DNA of 64,000 bases from Martensiomyces pterosporus (GCA_025201845.1 MU603957.1:25517-89516); one strand, 5' to 3'. Shown: positions 1-10,260, counted from the stretch's first letter. Notes: generated by a model from the sequence alone, not told the origin. Program-made: numbers and translations.

Positions 1-108
1 AAAAATAAAATTCATTTGGACAACTTGCTAAACTGAGACTATAACCCCCCAAACCACCCAGGTCGCATGTAAGAGAAAGGATGGCTAGGTGCTTTGCAGG
101 TGCTGGCT

Positions 109-798
109 CTATGCCTCGTTTCTCAGCAGAGCTGCGCTTTCGTTGTTCTCAGACAGCCTGCGGTACTCGTCCTGGTCCCGCTTGAACCGGCGAGCGAGCT
201 CCGCGCCCAGCACCAGCGAGATCACCTGGACAGCGACCACGGTGATGCCAGCCACAAGCACGCCGCCTCTCCTGTCGACCCACTGCGCCTCCAGCGCGCC
301 AAAGCAGCCCTCGCTGTATCCGTACTTCCTGTTGATCGAGCAGTTGGCAGGCACAGCCATGTCGATGGGGTTTCTGAACCCGCAGCACGTGAGGTCCTTT
401 TCGACCCGACGGATCGTGTCTGGGCTGTTCTTGTACAGACCTTGCCACACGTCGTAGAACGACTCTTCAGCATCCTTGGGCTCGAGCCACACAACGACGA
501 GGAAGATTGCTTGCACGAGGACCAGGACAGTGAGAACCCCTGTGTGTGCTCCAATTAGGCACATGTTTTGCTTGAGCGATCCTACAATGCCCACAAGGGA
601 GACGACGGTTACCAAGGCGCCAACGACGATGGCGAAGGTGGGGATTATGTTGCCTCCGAACACGTGGAACATGTCAAAGAGCCCGGTAACTCCGAGAACG
701 AGCAGAAGGACTCCTATTGTGGCTGCCACCATGCTGAGGATGACGTGCGTGGTCCTTATGATCCCACGCCCGTCGATGTTGCTTAGTAGGCTGGTCAT
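109..798 (-). CDS. Tetraspanin-like four-pass membrane protein
   Basis: About 229 residues from the ATG at 798; the frame stays open upstream, but the extra residues are basic and unlike the family. Four hydrophobic segments are visible at about residues 17-40, 52-75, 83-104 and 179-201. A large extracellular loop of about 75 residues lies between segments 3 and 4. The loop holds the C-C-G signature at residues 138-140 and further cysteines at 153 and 165, the classic tetraspanin pattern of paired disulfides. The tail is charged. Tetraspanins organise membrane microdomains, and some fungal members act in polarised growth or infection structures; the role here is not readable from sequence. 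The gene runs leftwards and ends near the window edge. Confidence 0.72.
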   Translation of the reverse strand: MTSLLSNIDGRGIIRTTHVILSMVAATIGVLLLVLGVTGLFDMFHVFGGNIIPTFAIVVGALVTVVSLVGIVGSLKQNMCLIGAHTGVLTVLVLVQAIFLVVVWLEPKDAEESFYDVWQGLYKNSPDTIRRVEKDLTCCGFRNPIDMAVPANCSINRKYGYSEGCFGALEAQWVDRRGGVLVAGITVVAVQVISLVLGAELARRFKRDQDEYRRLSENNESAALLRNEA

Positions 799-1287
799 CT
801 TGAGCCTGCGCTTTCTGTGCTTCAAAAGACGTCGTTTGTAAAAGTGGTGAATCAACTGACAGCAAAAGAGCTTCAAATACGAAGGGAAACGGGGCCAAGA
901 GAGCTGGGTGAGGGTGTTCTACACTCACATGGAGATATCGTAGGGGGCTATCGGGTAGGCGGTGATGTCATGGCCAATGTCGAGAAATGCGCAGCGACAT
1001 CCAGACCACCCTGTACCACTAGCATTTCAGGCATAACGAGGCGTATGACCAAACAAGCACACAGCTGCCCTATGGCATAGCATGCCACTCTCAGTCAAAT
1101 GCACTTGTAGCCGACTCATGCCTGGCTCTTGATGAATAATATTCTGCCGTACTCTGCTGATGTCATCGCGGGCGCGTTTGTCGCTAGCCTTCCCCTTCCC
1201 ATTCAGGTGGCATTTAGATATATTTGCTACATAACATTTCAACAACTAAATATATAAACAATATGGAGTGATGGACAACGGATGCGC
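799..1287. other. Intergenic, 489 bp
   Basis: This stretch lies between the start of the tetraspanin-like gene and the stop of the SNG1-like gene, both on the minus strand. It should hold the promoter of the first and the 3' end of the second. The end near 1215-1265 is AT-rich. No convincing gene is seen. Confidence 0.6.
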
Positions 1288-2772
1288 TCAGATGCCGACG
1301 GTTTCATCGCGCATCGCAGCATCTTCAGCTGTGTATTCTTCGGTGATTTGCACAGTGGCAGGAGCATAAAGCTTCGAGGTGCTGTGGGTGTGCGATCCAG
1401 ACTCCAGACCCTTGGCAGATGCCTCCACTGGCGGCGCTTCCTTTGGCGGCTTGGGACTCGGCCCGGTGTAGTTGGCCGAACCACGGTACCACCCCATGCG
1501 GTCGACGACACCATTGTGAACGTTGTGCTGATGGATCACTGTGGTGAAATAGAGAAGGACCAGCGAAAACACAATCTCGCCAAACAAGATGCCCAGATTC
1601 TCCCCCAACCGCTCATGAGCACCGCTGATGATGTACCTGTGAAGCATTGCTCCCTGGTAGAACGGCAGGCCCTGGAACCACTTGAAGAATGTTGGGCAGA
1701 GCTCAATTACGGAGATGCTGGCGCACATGTTGGGTATGATAGTCATGATCGTTGGCACAGCTACGAACGCTGGCGGTGCAAAGGTGACCAGGGTCTTTAT
1801 CCACAGCACGGTTGGCAGAAGCGTGACCAGGTAGGCCATCCAGATGCTGAAGAAGCGGCCGCCAGTGATGTGCAGCCCTTGGTTCTGCAGGTTGTAGTCG
1901 GGACCCTTGAACGCCATAAATGCCAGCGTGCCAAAGAATGAGAAGATGAGGGATAGCACCGTGATGATAATGACCAGGCTGCCAAAGATATGTTTTTGCT
2001 TGACCATCTTGTACCCTGGGTACGAGCCAAACTTGAGCATGATGATTGGAACCATTATGCACAAAAACATGAGCATCGTCGACAGCGGCGCGACGATTGG
2101 GCCCAAGACCAGTGAGTACTGGCCGAGGTTCTCTGTTGTTGAGCTGATCGGGTTGAGGAGGGCTTTCAGGTTGGCCATCGCCTTGGCGGTCGCATTTGTC
2201 GATTCGCGGTACCTTTGGAGCTGCTGGACTGCAATATTGCTGCCCACCATGCTAGCCATCTGCGCCATCGACTCCTGGATATACATGAGCTGCGCCAATG
2301 GGTGGTAGCTTCCTTGCTCCAGCAGGGTAATGGCTGCGGTTGGGTCATAGTCTGCCCCTGTCTCCAGCGCTTTTGTCAGCCGCTCTGTGAGCCCCTTGTT
2401 GATGACAAACACGCCCAGCGCGTCTTTCTTCGCGTAGGGCCGAACTTGGCTGATGTCGCTGAAGCGGGTGTTTAGAACCCAGGTCGGGGCGCTGTTGCTG
2501 TGTGGTGCGCCCATGACCATGTCTGTGATCTCCTGGCCTATCGCTCCTTCATCCAAGTTGACCAGGTCCAGCTTGAGCCTGTACACGAGCTCCCCGCGCT
2601 TGTGGCTGGCACCAAAGAAGATGCAGAGGATCGTCCAGAGCACCACGGTGAGGAAGACTAGTAGCTTCAGGTGACCCTTTGCGGTGGATTTGACTATCTT
2701 CCGCATGGATGGGTCTATCAGGCCCACTCTACCTTCGTCCTGGAGGGGGTCATGCTTCCAGTAGGGCCTCAT
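1288..2772 (-). CDS. SNG1/DUF3533-family multipass membrane protein
   Basis: 494 residues from the ATG at 2772; the open frame continues upstream, but without family resemblance. One transmembrane segment lies near residues 36-54. It is followed by a soluble extracytoplasmic region of about 170 residues, then a cluster of about five membrane segments, and a proline-rich, charged cytoplasmic tail. This layout (one segment, long loop, membrane bundle) matches the fungal DUF3533 family, which includes yeast SNG1, linked to nitrosoguanidine resistance and plasma-membrane lipid organisation. Assignment rests on architecture and on the feel of the conserved loop, not on catalytic residues. The gene is a separate transcription unit on the minus strand. 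Confidence 0.7.
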   Translation of the reverse strand: MRPYWKHDPLQDEGRVGLIDPSMRKIVKSTAKGHLKLLVFLTVVLWTILCIFFGASHKRGELVYRLKLDLVNLDEGAIGQEITDMVMGAPHSNSAPTWVLNTRFSDISQVRPYAKKDALGVFVINKGLTERLTKALETGADYDPTAAITLLEQGSYHPLAQLMYIQESMAQMASMVGSNIAVQQLQRYRESTNATAKAMANLKALLNPISSTTENLGQYSLVLGPIVAPLSTMLMFLCIMVPIIMLKFGSYPGYKMVKQKHIFGSLVIIITVLSLIFSFFGTLAFMAFKGPDYNLQNQGLHITGGRFFSIWMAYLVTLLPTVLWIKTLVTFAPPAFVAVPTIMTIIPNMCASISVIELCPTFFKWFQGLPFYQGAMLHRYIISGAHERLGENLGILFGEIVFSLVLLYFTTVIHQHNVHNGVVDRMGWYRGSANYTGPSPKPPKEAPPVEASAKGLESGSHTHSTSKLYAPATVQITEEYTAEDAAMRDETVGI

Positions 2773-3666
2773 TGTGGCTATCCAGCGAGCGTGTAATGAA
2801 GATGCTGGCTCAATACAAGTACGCGTGGCAGCTTCAATAAATGTAACAAAAGACAGGAGAGAGCAGGAAGGGAGGAATTGTTGATGCAAGTAGTGCATGT
2901 TGATGTTTAGACGCAAAGAGACGGCTGGCCACTTCATTGTTTTTATAGGCACTGCTCTCAAACCACCTATATATTTGCAGACAAGCTGTGCATGAGCACA
3001 GCAGCCTTGCTGTTTGTTTGTCTCACTGGGAGGTGCAACGGAAAACACCACTCCGAGGAATATGCGCGGTGCCAAAATTCATCCAGACCACTGCCATTGC
3101 CAACATAAAGAAGTAATGTCAGCGGCGGACGGACGGAGATTGTTCAAAGACCAGGCGGCTGTTTCAAGATGCGCCTCGGCGTGTACCTTATTTCTACAAT
3201 TACGACTGCCTGTACCAACACCACGCAGAAGCACACAAAAAATCAGCATACCCAAAATGCGCTTTGGCCGGTAGGGACAGCGCAGGAAACCTCGGCGTTC
3301 GGCTGCTCAGTTTGGGTGGGGCAAAACAGGGACAAAAGACCGCGGAGAATGCTCGCCAAGGAGCAACTTCGGTCCTTTGCCAGCCAGCGCCTGTGTGGGC
3401 GATGGGGCCGTGTCTGCATGGCAGGTGGCAGCATGCAGTGGACCAAAGTGACGCAGCTATTACGAGTGCCTGGGATGACGTTGCTGCTGGCCACGCTGAA
3501 CCACGGCTTTGCAGGCCCGCTGCTGCCTGCCCTGCGTGTTTTGCGCTTTGCCTCACATTCAGGTAGCTTTGCTCATTTACTTCTGGATTTGCCCAAATCG
3601 TGCCACATTGGTCCCTTTGTATCTGCACACATATCCACAGCCAAGGACAAGAGAGCTCACGGCAAA
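2773..3666. other. Intergenic, 894 bp
   Basis: A divergent promoter region lies between the SNG1-like gene (minus) and proteasome beta7 (plus). Open frames here are short and have unlikely composition on both strands. No gene, RNA or repeat is recognised. Confidence 0.55.
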
Positions 3667-4541
3667 ATGGACTCGATTAATATTCAATTGCCTCACACCA
3701 TTCAGCGTCCCAGCGCAGCGTTCAGCAGCGGCGCTACGACCCGCACTACGTACGTATGCAGCTGAATCCTCTGTATGCGATCCATGCTTGCTGGCTTGCA
3801 CCAGTAGGTGTCTACTCGGCAAGCAGCTAATCTCGACCAGCACTCATTTGGCCCTTGTCTGTTTTTTTTTTCCTCCTTAGCCAGCCGCTTGTCACTGGAA
3901 CTTCGGTGGTCGCATTCAAGTACAAGGACGGCATTATCATGGCGGCAGATTGCCTCGCTTCTTATGGAAGCCTCGCGCGCTTCCGCAACGAAAAGCGCCT
4001 GCTTGCGGTGGGCGACAGCACGCTCGTGGGCGTGTCCGGCGATATATCTGACTACCAGCATATGGAGCACATCCTGGACAACCTGATGACGGAGGAGTAC
4101 TACATGGACGATGGGCAGAAGCTCGGCACCAAGTCGATCTACAAGTACATCAGCAACATCATGTACAACAGGCGGAGTAAGGTCGACCCGCTGTGGAACT
4201 CGTATGTTGTGGCTGGCATCGACAACGGCGAGAAGGTGCTTGGGTTTGTTGATCTCTATGGCACCACGTACCAGTCGGCCACCATCGCCACTGGATTCGG
4301 CGGGCATTTGGCTCAGCCCATCCTGCGCAAGCGTGTCGAGGGCCGCGAGGACGAGATCACCGAAGAGGAGGCTGTCAAGATCCTCGATGAGTGCATGCGC
4401 GTGCTGTTTTACCGCGATGCCAGGTCCCTGAACAAGCTCAGAAGGGCAAAGGTCACTGCCCAGGGCGTTGAGATCTCGGAGCCGTACTCGCTGGAGACCA
4501 ACTGGGACTTTGCCGAGAGCATCATCGGATACGGCGCCTAG
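3667..4541 (+). CDS. PRE4: 20S proteasome subunit beta type-7 (PSMB4/PRE4 orthologue)
   Basis: Two exons: 3667-3749 and 3881-4541, with an intron at 3750-3880 (GTACGT donor; acceptor CTTAG after a run of T). The phases join exactly and give 247 residues. The splice restores T-Q-P-L-V-T-G-T-S at the mature N terminus, as in PSMB4. The exon 2 frame also runs on in human PSMB4 style: S-Y-G-S-L-A-R-F, R-R-S-K-V-D-P-L-W-N, and R-V-L-F-Y-R-D-A-R-S. The subunit is one of the seven beta-ring members of the 20S core; this position is structural and does not use a catalytic threonine. The 27 residues before the junction form a propeptide. Confidence 0.93.
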
Positions 4542-4839
4542 ATGGCCAAGGCACCCTCCCATTGCCCTTTCTCTTTCCATATTTCAGCTCTTTTGGCTTC
4601 TGTCACGCTCCACGCCTCTAAACTAGTATACTCAAACAGCCATCTCTCTTCTGGCACGTCTAATCAGAAGCGTAGGATAAAACGCCGTCCGGGCTGTCTG
4701 CTGGAGAACAAGAGCGAGGTTTGTTGGGCACGTGGACTGCCTTTTTTTCTCCTCTCACCTCCCAGCGCAGCTTCGCCTTTTCCTCTCTTCAATTGCTTTT
4801 TGTTATAATATTTATTCGCTCTTCTCAATTGCCCGGAAA

Positions 4840-5943
4840 ATGGCCACGCCTGCAGACGATTTCACAGAGGCGGACGACACAAAGTGCGTGGTGAACCTGG
4901 GACGTACTGGGGTGTACCTGTCAGCCATTGAGGGCGACGTGCGCACGCTAATGCGCACGTTCCAGCGGCTTCAGGCGTACGATTTCGAGTCCTTTTGCGA
5001 CGTCTGGAAGCTTCTGAACTTCTCCCTCATCCACTTTGTAGCCACAGAGAAGAACTCGCGGCAGAACTTTATGCGCACGACGTACCGGCTAGTCCTGAGC
5101 CATTTCCAGCCACACGCGATTCTCGAGATTCGCATAGGGGTCGTGTACGCGCTCTACCTGCTGTACTTCACGCAGCCCGTCAACTTCCCCAATATCAGTA
5201 TCCGCGTGACCATGGAGATCTGGGCTGCGCTGACTAGCCTGTACCAGTACTGCAGCGAGTCCGAAATCAGGGACGTCGTCTATGTGTTTGACAAGCTGAT
5301 GGCAGATGGCGCGTTCGAGCTGGTGGCTTGGATGGACGACAACGAGGGTGTTTTGCGTCTTGATGGCGACGACGAGGGCGTTAGCGGCAAGGTGGCGACA
5401 AGGCTGGCACAGATTGAGCATGAGGTGATGGGGTCGTCGCAGGGCAACGTCGCTGATCCGGTGGCCAGCAAGAGACAGCTGGCGCTTTCGGAGGCGTACA
5501 GAAGCTCGAAGCGCCGCCTTGTCAACACCCACCTCGTGGACCAGGCCACCAGAGAGTTTTATGCCTCGGAGTTTGGCGCCGAGATCTCGCCTGATGGCGA
5601 ATTGCCTGGCGCCGTCCCGCTGGATATCTCGGGCAGGGACATGAGCTGGTGCGCCAGCATTCTTACGCGTGTGCGCGAGTACCAGAGGCTGCGTGCTGAA
5701 CGCGTCGGTGCGGTTGCCGAGGATGACGGTAGCCTTCGCATGCTTGCTGAGTACTCGGATAGTAGCGGCTTTGGCAGGCAAACTGGCACTCCATCGCACA
5801 CCGTAGGCCAGTCGCGCCGGCTGGAGCTGGGCCAATCGGAGTATGACCAGTCCAGCCGCAAGTACTTCTCCGACCCCGTCCGGGCGATGATGCGGGCAGA
5901 CAAGGCACACAAGATCCGCACCCAGCGACCAAAGCAGGCGTGA
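4840..5943 (+). CDS. SNAPc subunit 1 (SNAP43)-like protein
   Basis: 367 residues from the ATG at 4840, the best start after a pyrimidine-rich leader. The N-terminal half (about residues 15-150) is a helical domain with the pattern W-K-L-L-N-F-S-L-I-H, then L-E-I-R-I-G-V-V-Y-A-L-Y-L-L-Y and Q-P-V-N-F-P. This resembles the SNAP43 family, which helps recruit RNA polymerase II or III to snRNA promoters. The C-terminal half is less conserved, with acidic and Ser/Arg-rich stretches. Fungi outside the higher Ascomycota often keep SNAPc-like proteins. The gene sits between proteasome beta7 and CENP-A on the same strand. Assignment is from pattern memory only. Confidence 0.7.
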   Translation: MATPADDFTEADDTKCVVNLGRTGVYLSAIEGDVRTLMRTFQRLQAYDFESFCDVWKLLNFSLIHFVATEKNSRQNFMRTTYRLVLSHFQPHAILEIRIGVVYALYLLYFTQPVNFPNISIRVTMEIWAALTSLYQYCSESEIRDVVYVFDKLMADGAFELVAWMDDNEGVLRLDGDDEGVSGKVATRLAQIEHEVMGSSQGNVADPVASKRQLALSEAYRSSKRRLVNTHLVDQATREFYASEFGAEISPDGELPGAVPLDISGRDMSWCASILTRVREYQRLRAERVGAVAEDDGSLRMLAEYSDSSGFGRQTGTPSHTVGQSRRLELGQSEYDQSSRKYFSDPVRAMMRADKAHKIRTQRPKQA

Positions 5944-6372
5944 GCGGGAGAGTGGTTTGCTGAAGCCGCCATGCTCAGGTGTCCAGTGTTTCCTTAGTTC
6001 TCAATGTTTAATAGCAGCCTTCACCGCTCCGCTGAAAGGCGCCGCGGCACAGTAGCTCATGCGCCGACGTCCCCTGAGCCAGGAGGAAGGACATTTCCAT
6101 TTGGTTTGCTGGTGGTGCCGCGTAAACGCGTCCGCAAAACATGCGGGACTTGGGCGTCAGACTTTGCCATGTATTCTTACAAATATTTTTTTACATCGCA
6201 AAAACGTATTCGACCCTTGCTTTCTCCTGTCTGCTTTTCTTATCCCCTTCCAGCATCTGTCCATTCGCTTCTTCCGCATCCTCTTCCACTCAGCTGCTGC
6301 ATACTTGCTGTTATTTCCATAAGTAAATTAGTATCGAATCCAGTCCGCCGTAATCGTCCTCACGCGCTCCAA
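5944..6372. other. Intergenic, 429 bp (CENP-A promoter/leader)
   Basis: The 3' flank of the SNAP43-like gene and the leader of CENP-A. The CENP-A frame is open back to 6004, but the extra residues lack histone character. A pyrimidine-rich stretch near 6225-6315 precedes the chosen start. No separate gene is seen. Confidence 0.5.
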
Positions 6373-6897
6373 ATGACACCCGTACGACCCATGGCGAATC
6401 GGGCACGGCGCGGCGGTGGACCAGGTCGCGCGCCCATGGCACGAAAGACGCTCCCCCGCAGCCCACGAGTCAGCACGAGCAGGGGTAGAACAGCACAGCA
6501 GCCGTCGGCCTTGAGAAGCAGCAGCACCACACGGGCTGGCACGGCAAGCGCTGCTCCCCGCCAAAAGCGCAAAATGCCAAGGGGCGTCAAGGCCCTCAAG
6601 GAGATCCGCATGTACCAGAAGAGAACCGACATGTTGCTGGCCAAGCTGCCCTTTGCCAGGGTCGTGCGCGAAATCGCACAGGACTATGCCAGCGACTACA
6701 CTAGCACCGGCCACCCGCTGACTATCCGTTGGCAGTCATCGGCTATTCTTGCGCTGCAGGAGGCGTCGGAGGCGTTTCTGGTTCATCTCTTTGAAGATGC
6801 AAACCTGTGTGCTTTGCACGCGAAGCGGGTGACCATTATGCAACGCGATATCCAGCTGGCTCGCCGTATACGTGGCCAGTGGGGCGGTCTGGGATAA
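6373..6897 (+). CDS. CSE4: Centromeric histone H3 variant CENP-A (Cse4)
   Basis: 174 residues from the ATG at 6373 (a second ATG at 6391 is possible). The N-terminal tail of about 70 residues is basic and unlike canonical H3. The histone fold begins near residue 73 with A-L-K-E-I-R and [14 protein letters not shown]. Three features separate it from H3: loop 1 is about nine residues longer than in H3; it reads R-W-Q-S-S-A instead of R-F-Q-S-S-A; and the C terminus ends in G-L-G as in animal [15 protein letters not shown] and Q-L-A-R-R-I-R-G are intact. The protein marks centromeric nucleosomes and seeds the kinetochore. It is convergent with MAU2, with stops about 190 bp apart. Confidence 0.92.
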   Translation: MTPVRPMANRARRGGGPGRAPMARKTLPRSPRVSTSRGRTAQQPSALRSSSTTRAGTASAAPRQKRKMPRGVKALKEIRMYQKRTDMLLAKLPFARVVREIAQDYASDYTSTGHPLTIRWQSSAILALQEASEAFLVHLFEDANLCALHAKRVTIMQRDIQLARRIRGQWGGLG

Positions 6898-7082
6898 AGC
6901 TCATATTGCTTAAACCGGCGGCCATTCGCACCTCTAATCGGCCTTGCACATATCCAAACCTCCTCCACGTACGCCTGTTTGTTTAGCTCGATATAACTTT
7001 TAGCCACTCCACTCCTCGTCCGCCTCTTGTTTCAGCTTTTTTTTGCCTCATGCAGTCTAATACAAGCTACAAAGCGTGTTGT

Positions 7083-9023
7083 TCATCCGGAGCCCTGGAT
7101 CTTTGCGTCGAATTGCTCCAGACAACTGCGGCTGATTTCAAGCAGCTTTTCGCACCGGCCTTGGTCGCCCACAGCCCTCTCGATGTGCGCCAGGATTCCA
7201 ATTGCCGCTGCATTTTGTAGGGGGTCCTGCCCACGCTGCGCAATCGCCTGTCCAGCGGCACACATCTTCATCGCCTGCTCATACTGCCCCGTCGGCAGAA
7301 CCAGCGTCCCAAGCATACACAATGTCCATCCCTGCAACGCAGCATCGGCAATCTCGCCACAGGCCCTGAGGCATCCCAGCAGATGCGTCTTTGCGCGCAC
7401 TGGCTCCTTCGACGATTCCAGCCCTTGCAAGAACTCTAGCAGTGCTCGTCTAACCGACTCCTGGCTGCCATTAGGTGCTGCTGACAACTCCTCCTCCATT
7501 GCTGCAAGTAGCTGGCGTACTGCAGTGCCATTGTCCTCGTCTCTAGCTCCTTCCCCCGAAAGGCGCAAGACGGCCAGGTTGACGCGTGCAGCAAAGCGAA
7601 GATCAGCTGGCCCGTTACTTACTACACACTGGTATGCATCAGTGGCCTCGTCAAAGTCACCGATGCGGTGCTTGTACATTGCCCAGCGCAGCGCAATGGC
7701 GTCACGGTTGCTCCTCCAAAACTCACCCGATCTGCCGCCACCCGTTGAGGCTTTGTATTTATCAGCCTCAGCTACAACGCTCATAGCCTGGCTCAGCGCC
7801 ATCTGGGCCTCATCTATCTGCAGTGTAGCCAGGCAGAGGTCGATTTTGTGAAGCAAGACTTGGAGCTTGAGTGGCAGCAGCTGCCACTTTGCTCCGTCAA
7901 GTTCGCCCTTCGCGATTCCATCCTGAGCCAGACGCAAGAAGCTAGCTGCCTCTTCCCGCATGTTGTCGCCACGCACACACAGAGCTGAAACCAGCATCAC
8001 CCACGCATGTGCTTCATAGTAGCACCACCCCTTGACCCTCAGTCCACTGCTCATACCGTGGACGTCTGGAACGACAAACGATGACCCGGCGTCAGCCACG
8101 CTCTTGCTGGCAAGCTGTCTGACAAACACGCCCTGCCACTCGCCCAGCGCCTGCCGTGCAGAGTTGCATGCCTCCTGCGCGTCTGCGATTTTCCCCAGCA
8201 TCGCTGACGACGACACCCTTAGCACCCAGAACCGAGTCCTGATCTGGGGGACTCCTGCGAGCTTTGGATCGGCAACCAGCACAGTTAGGCTTTCCACTAG
8301 CGTGTTGCTACCAGCCCAGTTGCGCGACTGGACAAGCAGCCCAAGTTGCTGAATTGCAGAAACAGCCTCGCTAACCCTGTCTCCATTCTGGCGTGCCCAT
8401 CGTATGGAGAACTGCAGTGTATTGAGCGAGCTGCGCAAGTCGCCATTGGCATCGTATAGCTTGGATAGCTCCAGCATGAAGTAATGGACCCAGTGGCTCT
8501 GGAACCGCTGCTGCGCATCAGTAAATGCAGCCCTCATCTTCTGCTCGGCCCACTTCTGCTCGCCCCTACGAAGGAACAGCCTGCACTGAGCGGCAATGAT
8601 GGAGTACCTCAGATCCAAATAATGATCGGCTGCTGGCAGAACCATCAATGCGCGCTTGAGCTGGTGCTCTTCCTCGTCTCTCCCACTCGAGCCTTCAGCC
8701 CAGTCGGCAAGCACCTGAGCTATCCTTAACCGCGTCCTGGCTTCAACATCGGGTCCCAGCATCAGGTCTCTTCCAATGTATTTTATCTGGCTTTTTGGCA
8801 CTTCACACAGATGGAGGACGCTGTAGAGACAGGATAGCCCAGCCATTATACTGGGCTTCCAGTCATTGCCAAGGGGCTTGGGCGATGCCTCTGCGTCCTT
8901 GTAAATTTGCTGCGCACGGGCAATTTGCGACTCTGCTATAGCCCATATGACGGCGTGCACCTCTTCGGGTCGTATGGCGGAAATGGCCGCAATGTGCTCG
9001 GTGCTGAATTGCTGTGCCGACAT
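7083..9023 (-). CDS. MAU2/Scc4-like cohesin loading factor (TPR protein)
   Basis: 646 residues, helical throughout, with repeated TPR-like pairs. The N-terminal region has D-W-K-P-S-I-M-A-G-L-S-C-L-Y-S and repeated A-A-Q-C-R-L-F-L style helices, which resemble the MAU2/Scc4 cohesin loader (human protein about 613 residues). MAU2 partners with NIPBL/Scc2 to load cohesin on chromatin. The ATG at 9023 begins M-S-A-Q-Q. No introns are needed. Convergent with CENP-A and divergent from the spliced gene that follows, with only about 60 bp between starts. Another TPR protein such as an APC/C subunit is the main alternative. Confidence 0.72.
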   Translation of the reverse strand: MSAQQFSTEHIAAISAIRPEEVHAVIWAIAESQIARAQQIYKDAEASPKPLGNDWKPSIMAGLSCLYSVLHLCEVPKSQIKYIGRDLMLGPDVEARTRLRIAQVLADWAEGSSGRDEEEHQLKRALMVLPAADHYLDLRYSIIAAQCRLFLRRGEQKWAEQKMRAAFTDAQQRFQSHWVHYFMLELSKLYDANGDLRSSLNTLQFSIRWARQNGDRVSEAVSAIQQLGLLVQSRNWAGSNTLVESLTVLVADPKLAGVPQIRTRFWVLRVSSSAMLGKIADAQEACNSARQALGEWQGVFVRQLASKSVADAGSSFVVPDVHGMSSGLRVKGWCYYEAHAWVMLVSALCVRGDNMREEAASFLRLAQDGIAKGELDGAKWQLLPLKLQVLLHKIDLCLATLQIDEAQMALSQAMSVVAEADKYKASTGGGRSGEFWRSNRDAIALRWAMYKHRIGDFDEATDAYQCVVSNGPADLRFAARVNLAVLRLSGEGARDEDNGTAVRQLLAAMEEELSAAPNGSQESVRRALLEFLQGLESSKEPVRAKTHLLGCLRACGEIADAALQGWTLCMLGTLVLPTGQYEQAMKMCAAGQAIAQRGQDPLQNAAAIGILAHIERAVGDQGRCEKLLEISRSCLEQFDAKIQGSG

Positions 9024-9085
9024 ACTGCGTGCTTTCCTGTCTCGCAGCCTTCTATGTTTGAAGCCTGACGTGTCTGTGTGTGGGT

Positions 9086-9574
9086 ATGTGCTTAAAGGTG
9101 GCTGTAAATGCGTTTATTGAGAATGTGCGGTGCTGAAAGAGCAAGCTGAAGGCTGCGCTTTGTCCTTCTCGTAGAGGCGGCACTCCTGTCTGCTGCCCCT
9201 CGTGACCCGACAGCTCGGCTCGGCTATGCCTCAAGGCGCCATTCCTCTAGGCCCACCTACTCAGCGTATTCCTTGTATGCTGGTGATACTGATGCTGGAG
9301 GCGACGAGGAGCACCGCAATAGCCACCTGGAGATCGCAAGCATTAGCTCAAGAAACGCTGGCCTCCAGAACCCAGCGATCCGCATGCTGTTTCGAAAAGC
9401 AGATCCCAATGTTAGCTGTGACTCGGAGGATATTGGCGAGTTGGTAAAGCATGGTCCAAAGATCACGGAAAGATTCGGCTTTTCATGGGTAGGGTTTTGC
9501 ATAGTGCTCAGGGGCTTTGGTGGCTGCTGCGCGACAAGCTGCTGGCATATTTCTTCTATTCCAACACCCAGTAA
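9086..9574 (+). CDS. Inferred spliced gene, family not recognised
   Basis: The plus-strand frame from 9177 to 9443 is open with good codon usage but has no ATG. It continues across an intron at 9444-9511 (GTAAAG donor, GCTCAG acceptor, 68 bp, phase 0) into 9512-9574. That last exon encodes G-L-W-W-L-L-R-D-K-L-L-A-Y-F-F-Y-S-N-T-Q and a stop. A first exon ATG at 9086 with an intron at 9104-9176 (GTAAAT donor) would fit the phase and give a protein of about 116 residues with an Arg/Ser-rich N terminus like a mitochondrial presequence. The 3' junction is convincing; the 5' end is a guess. The C terminus looks like a membrane-proximal or tail-anchor segment. The antisense open frame (ATG at 9604) was judged a shadow. 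Confidence 0.42.
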
Positions 9575-10155
9575 ACACAGCAGATTCTTTTTGGCGTAAG
9601 CCATTGTGGCTGTATCACTCGCTCTCTCAATAGGTGGCTGAAATGGCAACAGCACCAAGGAAAGATTAATGGAGCGAGGAGGATTATACTGGAAAGGTTG
9701 GGCTCGGGCGATTGTATACACTATTGATGGCAGAGCCCCGGGATCCCTTTCGCACAAGAGCAACTGGCTACATTTAATGGACAGAGGAGGGGAGGGGCTA
9801 GAGGACTATGGAAAGTGTGAAGCTGTTGTTTTTTTGGGGCATTGTCCAGTTCTTCCCGTCTGGCAAGTGTTTGCTACTGCTCGCTACACTTGGGCTTGGG
9901 GTGGGATGTTATAAATGCCGGCTAGTCTCCTGGATAAAACCCACTGGGAGCCCCGTTTATTTATGTTTTTCCAATACTGCTACTAGTTTTGGCGGTCGGC
10001 GTCACCTCTCAAGTGCTCTCTCTTTCTGCTTTCCTCTCTTTCCTGCCACTGTCAAAACCCATCTACTACTATCCCCCGAATTATTATCACTGATTTACCT
10101 GTAGGCTCTCGCAGAACGCCATCGTGTTTCATCTGCACACACACACACACATACC
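9575..10155. other. Intergenic, 581 bp, promoter of the microprotein
   Basis: Contains a TATA-like element (TTATAAAT near 9910) and a pyrimidine-rich stretch at about 10010-10060. A CA dinucleotide run at about 10134-10150 stands just before the microprotein start. No gene is seen apart from the short one at 10156. Confidence 0.5.
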
Positions 10156-10260
10156 ATGAAGGCTACCCCTATGGCTGGTCAGCGCGCAGTGCATTCCACT
10201 TGCAATGACGATGACGGGCATCCACGCGAGTGCACATGCTCGCTGTGCCAGGGTTGCTGA
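10156..10260 (+). CDS. Putative Cys-rich microprotein, metallothionein-like tail
   Basis: A 34-residue open frame with its ATG right after a CA repeat, in a leader-like context. Five cysteines are present, at residue 16 and then at 26, 28, 31 and 34 in the pattern C-T-C-S-L-C-Q-G-C. Clustered C-x-C and C-x-x-C spacings are typical of small fungal metallothioneins that buffer copper or zinc. The N-terminal half is not Cys-rich, so it may be only a fragment or a chance frame. A TATA-like box lies about 245 bp upstream. It sits about 1.1 kb from Cu/Zn superoxide dismutase, another copper protein, which makes the idea attractive but not proven. Confidence 0.35.
   Translation: MKATPMAGQRAVHSTCNDDDGHPRECTCSLCQGC

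Noticed and set aside
9257..9604. Minus-strand open frame of 115 residues opposite the inferred spliced gene at 9086-9574
   Set aside because: It has a good ATG context, but no family and a lower-quality composition than the plus-strand reading, whose exon ends and intron fit in phase.
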